From Ashinkailepas kermadecensis (taxonomy: Eukaryota > Arthropoda > Thecostraca > Neolepadidae), in assembly GCA_034440615.1 (NCBI GenBank), contig JAOTOM010003648.1:37501-101500 (forward strand): a stretch of DNA of 64,000 nucleotides. Direction: 5' to 3'. Positions 52,826-64,000 of the stretch are shown one piece after another. The translations under genes and the position numbers were made by a program. The notes below the pieces were generated by a model. It was not told the DNA's origin. It did no database searches and saw nothing but the letters and a program-made list of their open reading frames with translations. Position 1 is the first letter of the stretch, and each line of letters opens with the position of its first letter.

Positions 52826-53240
52826 TTGGCAGTTGGTGACCCAAGAGCTTAAATGCGTCAAGGAAATCCTGAGTTACAATTTCTACCCGGTTTCTGCCAT
52901 AGACCAATAAATCAGGAGAGCACTTGACACATGCATGGCACAAACACCTGCTTCCAACCCAACGTGCGCAACACACCATCACTACTGCCGCAACACCATG
53001 AGTCCTGGCTGGAGGCAGGATGAGAAGACGCTCAAGCGCATCATTAAGAACAACTTCACCACCACTAACACCCAGGACAAACAAGCGCTATTCATGTACT
53101 GCCGCAGCCCAGCAACGCCTAACTTGGTCATGAACAACATCCCAAACGGCGACAAAACACCTCTGAAAATGTCCAATGTAGTCCACATTTATAAGTGCAT
53201 AAAAGGAGAGTGTGCGCTCCTGCAGAACAGTGGCTACGTC
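52826..53240 (+). pseudogene. Penelope-like retroelement fragment, linker and start of GIY-YIG domain
   Basis: One frame, broken by a single TAA at 52908-52910. It contains TQELKCVKEILSYNFYPVSA, then [19 protein letters not shown], then [15 protein letters not shown] and ends QNSGYV, where sequence similarity stops in the middle of the GIY-YIG motif (the expected Gly after YV is absent). This order is typical of Penelope-like elements between reverse transcriptase and the GIY-YIG endonuclease. Downstream is a duplicated tgtactgggtgcgt block and a long (AT)n. Truncated at both ends and inactive. Confidence 0.65.
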
Positions 53241-53350
53241 GTACTGGGTGTGTGGTTTTGTAACAGTTGTACTGGGTGCGTTGTACTGGGTGCGTGTGTT
53301 TGGGGCGGGCCCCAGACACACGCGAATCATTAGATCCGAGACAGTTCAAA

Positions 53351-53686
<336 letters not shown>

Positions 53687-53689
53687 GCG

Positions 53690-55603
53690 GTCTAAGCTTT
53701 TGTTAAGGAACATGTATAGGAGGAACAAGTGTGCTAAACAAGAACTGGCTACCACGTGAATAAAATTTTGGTGTCGTAAGACAACCGTAACCAGGGCACA
53801 ATGTTCGTCGAGAACTCCCATTTTAGGTGCAAACAGTGTTTGACATAACCCAGATGTATTTAGTTAAGTGCTTTAAATCAATAAAGAGTGAAATTTTATC
53901 GTTTAATGCATGTAAATAATGGGACAGCGGCAAGCGGGCAGTTACTAATCGGCGCGTCTCAGGATGGTAACATACTTAACCAATCAAAAGCCAGTAATAT
54001 TAATTCCAGGTCGAGCATGCCACAAGCGCAAGGTCAAGAGATCATAGCTCTTCTAGACGATATCATGTACGTGGCGAATGACGTACGAGGGGTCGGCATA
54101 AAAAGCCAACATAAGGGGAAGATGGACAATCATCAATGCTAATCTTTCTGATATAAAGTTTCGGCTGTGGGCTGCCTTCAGTCATGGAGGGCTGAATCAA
54201 TCCAGTCCATGTGGTTAAATCAAATAAAGCGCTTCGTTTCGTCTCAGATGACAATACATGGAATGTCCAATGGAAGGCGCAAGAAGATATCAACTAAGAA
54301 GTAGCAGCGATGTTCTAGGGCGCAACTCGAAAACTTAACGAGGAAATTTAACAAAACAGTCCTTCAGCAGATAAACGTCAGCACTGTCCGCGAATTTCGC
54401 TTTGATCAAAATTAAAATCTGTATCGGGGTAAATTATCGACTATCTATATTGCGTGTTGTGATGCCCAGAACATTGTCCATTATCACATGTGCCTATCAT
54501 TTGTAATTGCGATCCACATAGTCAAAATCCTTCTATGGTTGGATTGGATTGGATAGGGAACTTGACTGGAAACTACATGGATAAGCAAACAGAAGGCTCA
54601 GCATGCGATCCGACTGTAGTCCTGTACCGCTTTCATCCTCAATCCGTGCATTTCGATGTGCATTATATCCGCATGCCTTAGATCACAGTTGGTACGTCTG
54701 ATGCATATAAAAGCTCTTGCATCAAACATACTTTGGCATCGATATAGATCACTTGTTTGGACATCCAGAAACTATCATTGACTCCAAATATAATTCCAGA
54801 TGATTAGCCTGGCGTACAATCAACTGTTTAAACAGCTCCTTGACAAAGCGATGTAGTAAGTCATGACTTGACAGCTTAAAGTGACGAATCAATGAACCAT
54901 CAGGTTAATATAGCGAATTGTTGCCAAGCAACCTTCATCTGGTGTACGCTACAGATGGTTATTTTTTTTTTTTTTTAAACTTCACGATTTGAGATTGTTC
55001 ACTTATAACCAACAGAGCACCTAGGATGATCTTGAGCTAAATGGCCAAGTTTCCACCAAGGAGTGGCATTATATGCGTTTCTAGCATTGTTTTTAGACTG
55101 GTAACCGTGGGTTTGGGAAACATTTTAATTACATTCGGGCATGGTTAGTTTTACGCTAGGGAAGAGCTTTTGTTTGCGACTTTCGTGAACAGTTCAAAAT
55201 GATTTCTTGGTGAATTCAATGAGTTCTTGTTTTTTCGCAGTGATCCTTAATCTGGCAGACGCAGCCTAAAAACAAGAAGTTGCACAATCCAATTACTACA
55301 TTTCTGCTCCGATGTTCATTACTTGTCCCAATGGTGGAGCCGAGGAGGGAGCATTCCAACCGCCAAACCGACTAACTTAAACCAATGTCGTATGATTTTC
55401 CGAACACTGGCAAACTTTTTTCAAGATAAATGTGTTGCAGTACATATATTTTATCTGAAGTATTCCAGGCTCATTGCTTGCTGCATTGGAGACCGGAGGA
55501 AACAATGATACACTACTGATCGCCTGGGGATATTTGGTTCCTCAAAAATTGGTTTGGTCGAATCAAATATGGCGGCTGATTGGCATATATTATCAGAGAA
55601 GTA
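53690..55603. other. No gene recognised
   Basis: Mixed AT-rich sequence. TATAAAAG at about 54706 is a possible TATA box but no initiator or exon follows convincingly. Confidence 0.3.
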
Positions 55604-55607
55604 TTAG

Positions 55608-56583
55608 CACGCGCCATGGAGGGCCTCTGAAAATTACGCGCACTGGAGGGGGGCGGATTCCGCCCCCCCCCCCCCTAAGATCTCGGCTCCTATTAAAGCT
55701 GGAGTAACGAAATTCGCAGGGTGGATGGGTACGGTAGTGAAATCTGTTGTGTGCAAATTTCATGACCTTAAGTCAATATCTTTAAGGTCAAATGAAGTCA
55801 CATATGTCAAAATATTCTTGTTTTGCGTGGCTTGGCTTGTCATTGTTATGGATCGCTGTGATTGTGTTTAAATGCTCCAAAATGGGCATCAATGATGTTT
55901 TTGACATTTCTAATGATGCAACACAGATGCTAGACCCGGAATTTGACCTCAGTTCACCTATATAACAGCACTTTATCAGGTCAGTTACCTGTTCCAGTTA
56001 CCGGAACCGGGCCGCCCGCCCGACTGCTCCGTTGGACAGCTCGGCGCAATCGGCTTCTCGAAGAAAGGAGTGAAGTACATGAATAAAGTATGGAAACGCT
56101 TAGATACACAATGACAAACAGTAGTTTTCAGAATGTGTAGGGAGTAACATGCAAAGCGACATCAATTGCATGACAGTCACTTGCATTTATGGCAACATTA
56201 CAGTTGACCAAGTTTGGTTCCATTAACCTGTCATGAACTTGACCTGACTTGACCTCGGTGACCTAACATGACGGTGAAACTATATAGCATAACAACATAC
56301 ATCAAACGAGTCGCTAGTGTTGCCAAGAACACTTCCCTTTTGCCTATATACGGGAAGCGCATTAGCGCCAATTTTTGTGGTCTGGCGCTACGAAATGTTT
56401 TGACTTTAACAGCCCCTAACTCGATTTTTCTTTTTCTTGCTTTTCTTGCTTTAAACGACGCGTCGGACATTTCTAAGCAGGTACGCGAAAAATGGCGTAT
56501 ATCGACCGGTAAAATCTTGAGTTATGTACGAAAAACCGGATGTGTGGGCGGATTTCGCCCCCCCCACCCCTCCAGTGCGCGTG
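55608..56583. mobile_element. TTAA-flanked MITE, family 1, copy 2
   Basis: Left flank TTAG (a changed TTAA, 55604-55607), right flank TTAA (56584-56587). Ends CACGCGCC ... GCGCGTG. Shared blocks with copy 1 include taagatctcggctcctatta near the left end and ttgccaagaacacttccctt near the right. Confidence 0.75.
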
Positions 56584-56589
56584 TTAATG

Positions 56590-57417
56590 CTGTTCTAATT
56601 TCTTGTTCTTCTTAGTGTGCATCATTTCTCTAGGAGTGGGGACAAAAACCATGCTTTGGCACCCTTAAGTCAGGATAAAGTAGTGGATGTCATTATCAAA
56701 CATACGTACGCTTCTCGTTCCTTGTTATTATCAGCATAGATTCGCTACACCATGCAAACACGACTTGTTGAGGAGGGTGTGGTGGCGGTTTCTGTTGCCG
56801 TGTACCGTGTGTGCGGTCTGCCAATCTCCTCCAGCACTCTGTGCTTGGTGATTGTGACCGGCTCACCACGCGATAACAAGTATTTTCTCTCATCGATTTC
56901 TCATCAACCACATCCTCAAGTTCGGCATGCCTCTACAGGTGCAGTTTGGCACTTGAAATTCTCCTCAGCCGCCTCTGAACTGGCCTATCGAGCAGGTCTG
57001 GACCACAGCTCTTGGCAGCCTGCCTCGCTTTCCAGGACCATTTACATTACAATTTTAACGCTACCGCCGTCCACATTACTCTGATGGTGTGGTCACGGAG
57101 TCTCCCAGCAGCATCTGGCGATGTCGGTGCCTGGTCAGTAGTCGCAGTGCTAGCAGGCCAGTTTTGGAGCAACACAAGTGTTAGATGGTGGAAACCATTT
57201 CGGACACACAAGTCAAATCAATAGCAGACAGGTGTCAGCTAAAAATATAATCGAATTTCGACGCATGAGGCCTCTTGGAGCATTTAGCGCACTATTGTAG
57301 TGGTGCTTTAAGGCAACCGCAAATTCAGAGTTGTTTTTAGTTATAAAAGTCATGGCGGAATAGCTGCTGTTTAATTCCCCAGCCCCACCTCCCTTGGAGC
57401 AGTCAGCGCACCCCTAG
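56590..57417. other. No gene recognised
   Basis: Open frames on both strands at 56696-57084 show no domain I recognise. Confidence 0.3.
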
Positions 57418-57590
57418 CCCAACATTTGGTGGCGTTCACACTTGCTGGTCAGCCCAGCACCAGCACGGCCCATGCATGGATAGTCAGGCCCAACATTTGG
57501 AGATCAGACCCAACATTTGGAGGTCAGGCCCAACATTTGGTAGCGTTCACACTTGCTGGTGAGCCCAGCGCTACCACGGCTCATGTATGG
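57418..57590. repeat. Short tandem repeat of caacatttgg units
   Basis: ggcccaacatttggaggtca recurs at about 27-bp steps, framed by two copies of gcgttcacacttgctggt. Confidence 0.65.
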
Positions 57591-57701
57591 GTAACTGCTA
57601 CTTACTTTGAACACTGGACATTGCATCCTGCTGATGGGAAGCGTAGTTTAATTGAATGTGCTTAGATGTCGTTAATGTTTGTGAAGTACCCTTAATGTTA
57701 A

Positions 57702-57949
57702 CTCTCGCCCTTGCAAGGCATTTTGTCACCTCCCTAGCACATAGTGGTTGCTGGAATTCAGCCTTGTATTTCCAAGTCAAGGAAGGGTGTCGGCGACATA
57801 AAACAAAAGCGAGCGTGTTGGTCATGATGAGATATTGCAATTGACGGCCGAAAACGGCGGCGCGTTGCAGGGCACTGTTTTTCCATTGTCGCAAACAAAC
57901 CTAAAGGGAAGGGTATCACCAGCCCCTGGTGATACCACACGGGCGAGGG
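57702..57949. mobile_element. TTAA-flanked MITE, family 2, short copy
   Basis: TTAA at 57698-57701 and 57950-57953. Left end CTCTCGCCCTTGCAAGG, right end inverse CCCTCGCCCGTGTGG. 248 bp, no coding capacity. Confidence 0.6.
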
Positions 57950-57953
57950 TTAA

Positions 57954-58760
57954 CGGTAAGCCTCTGAGTGGGGACTTCACTTATTTGCACCGTCTCAATA
58001 ATTCGTAGCCTCGCGACCTAATGGACCCGAAAACAATCCTCATCGTGTGGGGTGCGGTTATTCCAGCGGCAGCCCACATCATATTCCCTACATGACGTTA
58101 TCGCCCAAATGTGTGGCAATCCACTTCTGTCATCACCAACTGGCCTACCCGCTGGAAGATACAGCAACCAAACCATTGATTAGCCCGCCTTGTTCAAGGC
58201 AGAGTTGGAGTTCGAAAAAAAGATAATTTGAAAGGACCAAGAATGCCGATGAATTCAAAACACATTGGAGTCAGTAACCCAGAGTGCCCATATTACAAAT
58301 ATGTATTGATTTCTTATTGGATGGTCCAACTGAAAATTGGAGGGCTTCGAGTTCGCCCACACAAATTAGAAAACTTACTGATATTTATTGATGATGCGCT
58401 AAAGTGGGCAACGGATCTACATACAGCATGCAAAATATTGACACCGAATGAGCACTCTGATGCAATACTCCAAGTGAAGAGAAGCAAAACCATGTGCGTA
58501 GTGCTAAAACACAGATTTCTTTCGAGACCGTTCAGTGTGAGTATGCGAGCTACTGTTCATGCCCCGACGCGAGGTGAAGAAATGTGTTCTCCACAACAAA
58601 ACGGTGTCAGCCATGAAGCTCATTTTGGGAACCTACTATCTGCATCTTGACAGTCATCGGTTTTCTTCGTAACCATTAGGCTGGTCTCAGAGCTCGGCTC
58701 AATAGATTCCTTGCAAACGCCGGCTTTGCTCAACAATAGCGGAGACAGGCCAGAATGACG
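57954..58760. other. No gene recognised
   Basis: A 140-codon plus frame (58228-58650) has no recognised domain or context. Confidence 0.3.
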
Positions 58761-59085
58761 GGCAGCTGCACCAGCTGTCCGTCAACCAGGCTGGCGGGCG
58801 TGCCGAGCAACTGCACCAGCTGTCGGTCAACCAGGCTGGCGGGGGTAGCGGGCAGCTGCACCAGCTGTCCGTCAACCAGGCTGGCGGGCGTGCCGAGCAG
58901 CTGCACCAGCTGTCCGTCAACCAGGCTGGCGGGCGTGACGAGCAGCTGCACCAGCTGTCCGGCAACCAGGCTGGCGTGGGTGACTGGCAGCTGCACCAGC
59001 TGTCCGTCAACCAGGCTGGCGGGGGTGGCGGGCAGCTGCACCAGCTGTCCGCCAGCCAGGCTGACGGGCGTGACGAGCGACCGCC
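58761..59085. repeat. 45-bp minisatellite, 7 copies
   Basis: Unit ctgcaccagctgtccgtcaa plus ccaggctggcgggcgtgccg plus agcag. In one plus frame it reads QLHQLSVNQAGGRAE seven times; other frames on both strands are open as well. It lies 120 bp from the 42-bp array. It could be part of a repetitive exon, but no acceptor or start is convincing. Confidence 0.85.
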
Positions 59086-59204
59086 AGTCAGGAGTCGCTC
59101 GTGCGCTCCTGCCGATCTGATTAATTATCCTTTGTTCTTCTGCATGCGGACTACTGGACTACTAATGACCGGCAGACGCTGTGTAACCAGAAACGGCCGG
59201 TGGT

Positions 59205-61262
59205 GACACTCCTGCGAGCAGAGGTCGGGGGACGGTCGGGAACGACGCGCCTCCTGCGAGCGGAGGTCGGGGGACGGTCGGGACGACCAGCGAGGTCGGG
59301 GACGGTCGGGAACGACGCGCCTCCTGCGAGCAGAGGTCGGGGACGGTCGGGAACGACGCACCTCCTGCGAGCGGACGTCGGGGACGGTCGGGACGACGCG
59401 CCCCTGCGAGCAGAAGTCGGGGGACGGTCGGGGACGACGCGCCTCGCGAGCAGAGGTCGGGGACGGTCGGAACGAGCACCTCCTGCAGCGGACGTCGGGG
59501 ACGGTCGGGACGACGCGCCTCCTGCGAGCGGAGGTCGGGGGACGGTCGGGAACGACGCGCCTCCTGCGAGCGGACGTCGGGGGACGGTCGGGGACGACGC
59601 GCCTCCTGCGAGCGGACGTCGGGGGACGACGCGCCTCCTGCGAGCAGAGGTCGGGGGACGGTCGGGAACGACGCGCCTCCTGCGAGCGGAGGTCGGGGGA
59701 CGGTCGGGGACGACGCGCCTCCTGCGAGCAGAGGTCGGGGGACGGTCGGGGACGACGCGCCTCCTGCGAGCAGAGGTCGGGGGACGGTCGGGGACGACGC
59801 GCCTCCTGCGAGCGGACGTCGGGGGACGGTCGGGGACGACGCGCCTCCTGCGAGCAGAGGTCGGGGGACGGTCGGGAACGACGCGCCCCGCGAGCGGAGG
59901 TCGGGGACGGTCGGGGACGACGCGCCTCCTGCGAGCAGAGGTCGGGGACGGTCGGGGACGACGCGCCTCCTGCGAGCAGAGGTCGGGGACGGTCGGGAAC
60001 GACGCACCTCCTGCGAGCGGACGTCGGGGACGGTCGGGGACGACGCGCCTCCTGCGAGCGGACGTCGGGGGACGGCCGGGGACGACGCGCCTCCTGCGAG
60101 CGGAGGTCGGGGGACGGTCGGGGACGACGCGCCTCCTGCGAGCAGAGGTCGGGGGACGGTCGGGAACGACGCGCCTCCGCGAGCGGACGTCGGGGACGGT
60201 CGGGGACGACGCGCCCCTGCGAGCAGAGGTCGGGGGACGGTCGACACGCGCCTCCTGCAGCGAGGTCGGGGGACGGTCGGGGACGACGCGCCTCCTGCGA
60301 GCGAGGTCGGGGGACGGTCGGGGACGACGCGCCTCCTGCGAGCAGAGGTCGGGGACGGTCGGGACGACGCGCCTCCTGCGAGCAGAGGTCGGGGACGGTC
60401 GGGGACGACGCGCCTCCTGCGAGCGGACGTCGGGGGACGGTCGGGGACGACGCACCTCCTGCGAGCGGACGTCGGGGGACGGCCGGGGACGACGCGCCTC
60501 CTGCGAGCGGAGGTCGGGGGACGGTCGGGGACGACGCGCCTCCTGCGAGCAGAGGTCGGGGACGGTCGGGAACGACGCGCCTCCTGCGAGCGGACGTCGG
60601 GGGACGGTCGGGGACGACGCGCCTCCTGCGAGCAGAGGTCGGGGACGGTCGGGGACGACGCGCCTCCTGCGAGCGGAGGTGGGCGGTCGGGGAGGGACGG
60701 TCGGGGACGACGCGCCTCCTGCGAGCGGAGGTCGGGGGACGGTCGGGGACGACGCGCCTCCTGCGAGCGGAGGTCGGGGACGGTCGGGGACGACGCGCCT
60801 CCTGCGAGCGAGGTCGGGGAGGTGGGGACGGTCGGGGACGACGCGCCTCCTGCGAGCGGACGTCGGGGGACGGTCGGGGACGACGCACCTCCTGCGAGCG
60901 GACGTCGGGGACGGCCGGGGACGACGCGCCTCCTGCGAGCGGAGGTCGGGGGACGGTCGGGGACGACGCGCCTCCTGCGAGCAGAGGTCGGGGGACGGTC
61001 GGGAACGACGCGCCTCCTGCGAGCAGAGGTCGGGGGACGGTCGGGGACGACGCGCCTCCTGCGAGCAGAGGTCGGGGGACGGTCGGGGACGACGCGCCTC
61101 CTGCGAGCGGAGGTCGGGGGACGGTCGACGCCTCCTCGAGCGGAGGTCGGGGACGGTCGGGACGACGCGCCTCCTAGTCGGGGGACGGTCGGGAACGACG
61201 CGCCTCCTGCGAGCGGACGTCGGGGGACGGCGCGCCTCCTGCGAGCGGAGGTCGGGGGACAG
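59205..61262. repeat. 42-bp GC-rich minisatellite, about 49 copies
   Basis: The unit contains cctcctgcgagcggaggtcg and ggggacggtcggggacgacg. Most units are 42 bp, with 41- and 40-bp variants. Because 42 is a multiple of three, the array stays open on both strands and makes artefact ORFs of 770 (+), 747, 587 and 434 (-) codons with RRRVVPDRPPTSA-like and RAEVGGRSGTTRL-like text. No start context, signal or splice border supports a protein. Confidence 0.95.
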
Positions 61263-61596
61263 TTGGCGGATCGCGGGACGGGTCGGCGTGGATGGAACGC
61301 GACCAAACGAAGCGCATCCGGCCGGCGTAGGCCGGGCACGTGCACGAATAGCTCAATCATGCGATTGGCCCGGGCGGGCCGCGGTGGTTGGGGAGACGTT
61401 TTCACCCAGGAGCTGTCAGCCAGAAGCCGCGGAAGTCACGCGCGTGACTACAAAAAACCTGCGTGACGTCATTGACACCGGCCGAGCCGACCGGATCCTC
61501 GGACAGCAGTAATTGGATCGCAGCTCCTGAGCTTCCTTATGGCGTTCAGTTTCACTGTAGCTTTTTCGCCATGCATTTTCTTTTCAGGTCGCTTAC

Positions 61597-61773
61597 TTGT
61601 GGACGGATAAAAGCCAGATAACCTTGAAGTATTTGGCAGGCAGGCCTTGCCGCAGTCACACTGCAGATGAAAGCCGGCGGATTCACATCCAGTTTGCACG
61701 GTCACCTGCTCTGTGCCCGCCTGCCAGCACCTGTCCGGGATGCGTTCGTCTTGCAAGTGCAGCTTCACCTCCC
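61597..61773 (-). CDS. Gene C: candidate internal exon, extracellular cysteine module
   Basis: On the minus strand, acceptor GACGGCTGTTGTTCAG precedes 61773 and donor CCACAA|GTAAGC follows 61597. The 177-nt exon is open in phase 1 to phase 1 and encodes EVKLHLQDERIPDRCWQAG, then QVTVQTGCESAGF, HLQCDCGKACLPN and RLSGFYPST: five cysteines in 58 residues. A symmetric 1-1 exon is typical of shuffled extracellular modules. Frame, splice sites and composition agree, but I do not recognise the domain and did not find the neighbouring exons. A hypothetical first exon (MRFLPGLC|GTAAGA, 62058-62035) lies upstream. Confidence 0.45.
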
Positions 61774-62261
61774 CTGAACAACAGCCGTCTGACGTGGAGC
61801 GGCCACCGAAGGGAGGCCCGTCTGTCTCAGCACTCCGAAACGACCTCACGGCACAGTGGAGTGGTTTCGGAGCTGGAGATCTGGAGCAGCCGGAGCTCAT
61901 CACGACACGTGCCGAGTGACCTCCGCAAAGCTGGCGTCTTATCAGCGGTTCGGTAATGGCGTGACACTGCAGTCGCTGAAGCCAGGATTTTTGCGGTGTC
62001 TACAGTTACCCGGAACAATCTTACGCACAATCCTGGAAGGAAGCGCATCCTGGCCGGCGTAGTAACCTGTCTCAAATATCACGCTTTCTTTCCAAGTTTT
62101 CCAGTATCACTATGTACACAATTCATCATAATCGATTGACGTGTTTAATTCCACTGAATCCCTGGATAACGGCCAGCGCCATTCTGACCACTTTCGGTCA
62201 CCGGCAGAACGTATGGTTGCGATATGTCACCGGTTGGTGCCACCACCTGAGCTCTTCTCAC

Positions 62262-62332
62262 CTTCACGAGCGTGCCCGCTGTTGGCTGTTTCCCTCTGCT
62301 GGGTGTCCAGCTGCCGTTCACCACACGTGCTG
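62262..62332 (-). CDS. Candidate internal exon upstream of gene C exon
   Basis: On the minus strand, acceptor GTGCTCTGCCACACAG and donor CTCGTGAAG|GTGAGA bound 71 nt, phase 1 to 0, encoding ARVVNGSWTPSRGKQPTAG then TLVK. The same frame stays open far beyond the donor (to 62145), so a longer exon or chance is possible. No domain recognised. Confidence 0.2.
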
Positions 62333-62620
62333 CTGTGTGGCAGAGCACCACCAGAGCGACGTTATAGGGCACGATGGAGCATCAGCTTTTCGTCTGTCTA
62401 ACGTCTATGTCGTTATGCGGGTACTCTCGTTCCGCGCAGTCTCGTTGTGGAACCGCCATCCGCCCCGCTGGTCACCGTCACCTCTCAAGCATGAGTTGAA
62501 GTTGTCGATGGGCACGATCGTGCCTTTGCTTATTGTCATGGTTATACCATTGGCGTTGTTTTTCTCTAATGTTTCATTCCTACTCCTAGACGTCGTGATC
62601 TGTCTTCGATGGAATATTAA

Positions 62621-63471
62621 CCCTCGCCCGTATAGGGGGGGGCAACCCCCCCCCTAAGGTTTTTTGTGTATTCCTTCCAAACCGATGAACGGATCGCTCT
62701 GAGATTTTCAGTACCCTCTGGGGCAACCTTTTGACGACTTTTGGTGAATTTTTTTTGGGAGGGCATGTCAGGTCACAGAGTTATGAGGTCATAAAAGGGA
62801 GCACCTCCGAGCAGTTTTCAACAAATGTGATTATCGCACCTAAACATGACATTGTTGCCTACATCGACTGGTATTATGTGTTTTGCAATGCAATTTTGCA
62901 ATGCCCAGATGGGTTCCCATTGGAAAAATAATGTTCCAAAAATCGGTGACCTCGGTTGACCTCGTTTGACCTTCCGACCTTTTTTAGCTGACCTACGGTA
63001 ATTTTTCGTGCTGAATTCGAATTCAGCGTCCATTTTTACCCTAAGGCACTCTAAACTTCGAAATTGGAACCACTCTTAAAAAAGTTGGATATTTGGGGTC
63101 ACGGCTTTGACCTCATTTGGTGCATGACATATTAGTCCGATCACATCGTGTCACATGTCGTCATGTTCGCAAGGTCCCAATAAACATGTTTCCGGCCATG
63201 TCGTGCATATTTAGACAGTAGTTTCGATATAACTGACGATTTTCTTCGGAAAATACAAAACAAAATCAATTTTAGACATTTGATCTGACCTGAAAGGTCA
63301 ACCATTGACCTTAGAAGGTCATACTGAATTCCAATCGCGAGATCTCGGCCGAATCTATAACTTTCGTATTTGGTTCGTTTTCGTAACATGCACGGTTTCG
63401 AATCGCCAGGGGGGGGGTCGTACCCCCCCCTATACGGCCGAAGGTGGTAAAATGCCGAATACAAGCGAGGG
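62621..63471. mobile_element. TTAA-flanked MITE, family 2, long copy
   Basis: TTAA at 62617-62620 and 63472-63475. Left end CCCTCGCCCGTATAGGGGGG; right end inverse CCCTCGCTTGTATTCGGC with a second GTATAGGGGGGG block further in. 851 bp, no transposase. CCCT-type ends with TTAA targets suit the piggyBac superfamily. Confidence 0.7.
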
Positions 63472-63475
63472 TTAA

Positions 63476-64000
63476 ATGACAAGCAGAAGTGATGCGCATG
63501 TGCAGACTCCAGCGATTGAAAACACTTGTGCTTCAAGAGCGTGGTTAACTATTGATGCATGTGGCGACTTCCGGTACGCACGCTGTCTGCTCGGATCCTA
63601 GCTAGTCCTGAACATGAACTCGTGCATGGCAAGCACGCGCCCACTATAGCTGTGTACATTGGCACCACAGGTGCTACTTTCTAGCTCCTTGGGATAGCTC
63701 CCTTTGGAGTTCCTCCAGTGTTCCCTTGAGCTCTTGCAAGAGGAGATTTAAACATGGAATCTTGTCGGCCAGCTTCACCAATATTTTTTTTTTATTTCGT
63801 GGGTCTTAGCATCGTAGGCTCCTCTTAATATTTGTATTTTGCTTAGACACATCACACTAAGGAGCTCTTAGCTATACACCTGGGCTTGACTGAGAACGAT
63901 TATATGCATGTATTATATGCACTTACAGTCTAGACCTATTTTATGTTTATAATTTTCATCAGGGTGCTCTGTTAACAGAGGCCTTGGACACACAGCTGAT
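63476..64000. other. No feature recognised
   Basis: Mixed sequence to the window end. Confidence 0.3.

Noticed and set aside
54706..54713. TATAAAAG as a promoter
   Set aside because: No initiator or coding exon follows; AT-rich context makes chance likely.
58228..58650. 140-codon plus-strand ORF
   Set aside because: No motif or splice context.
59125..61512. ORFs of 770 (+), 747, 587 and 434 (-) codons
   Set aside because: All are translations of the 42-bp tandem array; the period is a multiple of three so both strands stay open. No signal, splice or domain support.

Overview
The window is eukaryotic, from a repeat-rich invertebrate genome. There are no operons, no dense ORF packing and no rRNA or intact tRNA genes. 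Instead there are introns with GT..AG borders, AATAAA signals, very long dinucleotide microsatellites, coding-size minisatellites, non-LTR and Penelope-like retroelement fragments, a tRNA-derived SINE and several short DNA transposons. An arthropod, possibly a crustacean, is my best guess. It rests on a TATA plus TCAGAC-type initiator before a short signal-peptide exon, short interstitial CCTAA/TTAGG runs, and heavy (AT)n/(CT)n/(CA)n content. This is inference and not secure. Most long open frames are by-products of tandem repeats whose period is a multiple of three.

The best gene content is a head-to-head pair at 10.8-22.4 kb. Gene A (+, 19894-22376) and gene B (-, 15235-10837) each read as three small exons: a signal-peptide exon, a middle exon starting in phase 1 and ending in phase 2, and a short last exon that opens with Cys-x-Gly-Cys and is followed by a stop and AATAAA. 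They look like distant paralogues encoding small secreted cysteine-rich proteins (about 89 and 99 residues if spliced as proposed). I cannot name the family. Intron 1 of gene B begins with about 28 tandem 25-bp copies of its own exon/intron boundary, so the strong 5' splice site CAG|GTGAGC is repeated every 25 bp and each step shifts the reading phase. Intron 2 holds a 56-bp minisatellite, and the space between the genes holds a 38-bp one.

Other isolated exon candidates are at 25.4 kb, 31.0 kb, 50.9-51.3 kb, 51.4-51.6 kb, 61.6-61.8 kb (minus; a cysteine-rich 1-1 phase exon) and 62.3 kb. They are supported only by splice borders and reading frame.

Mobile DNA: a tRNA-derived SINE with a 15-bp target-site duplication (4.6-4.9 kb); CR1/L2-like LINE pieces at 36.2-38.2 kb (minus, RT and C-terminus) and 46.0-47.2 kb (plus, endonuclease and start of RT) that cover complementary halves of one element; a Penelope-like fragment ending in the GIY-YIG region (52.8-53.2 kb); two copies of a ~1-kb TTAA-flanked element (51.8-52.8 and 55.6-56.6 kb); a second TTAA family with CCCTCGCCC ends (57.7-57.95 and 62.6-63.5 kb); a Harbinger-like element (41.6-42.5 kb); and hAT-like elements (1.8 kb, 33.5-34.2 kb). 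Tandem arrays include a 2-kb, 42-bp GC-rich array at 59.2-61.3 kb and two related, decayed 21-bp arrays at 5.2 and 35 kb. The rest is intergenic or intronic DNA in which I see nothing firm.
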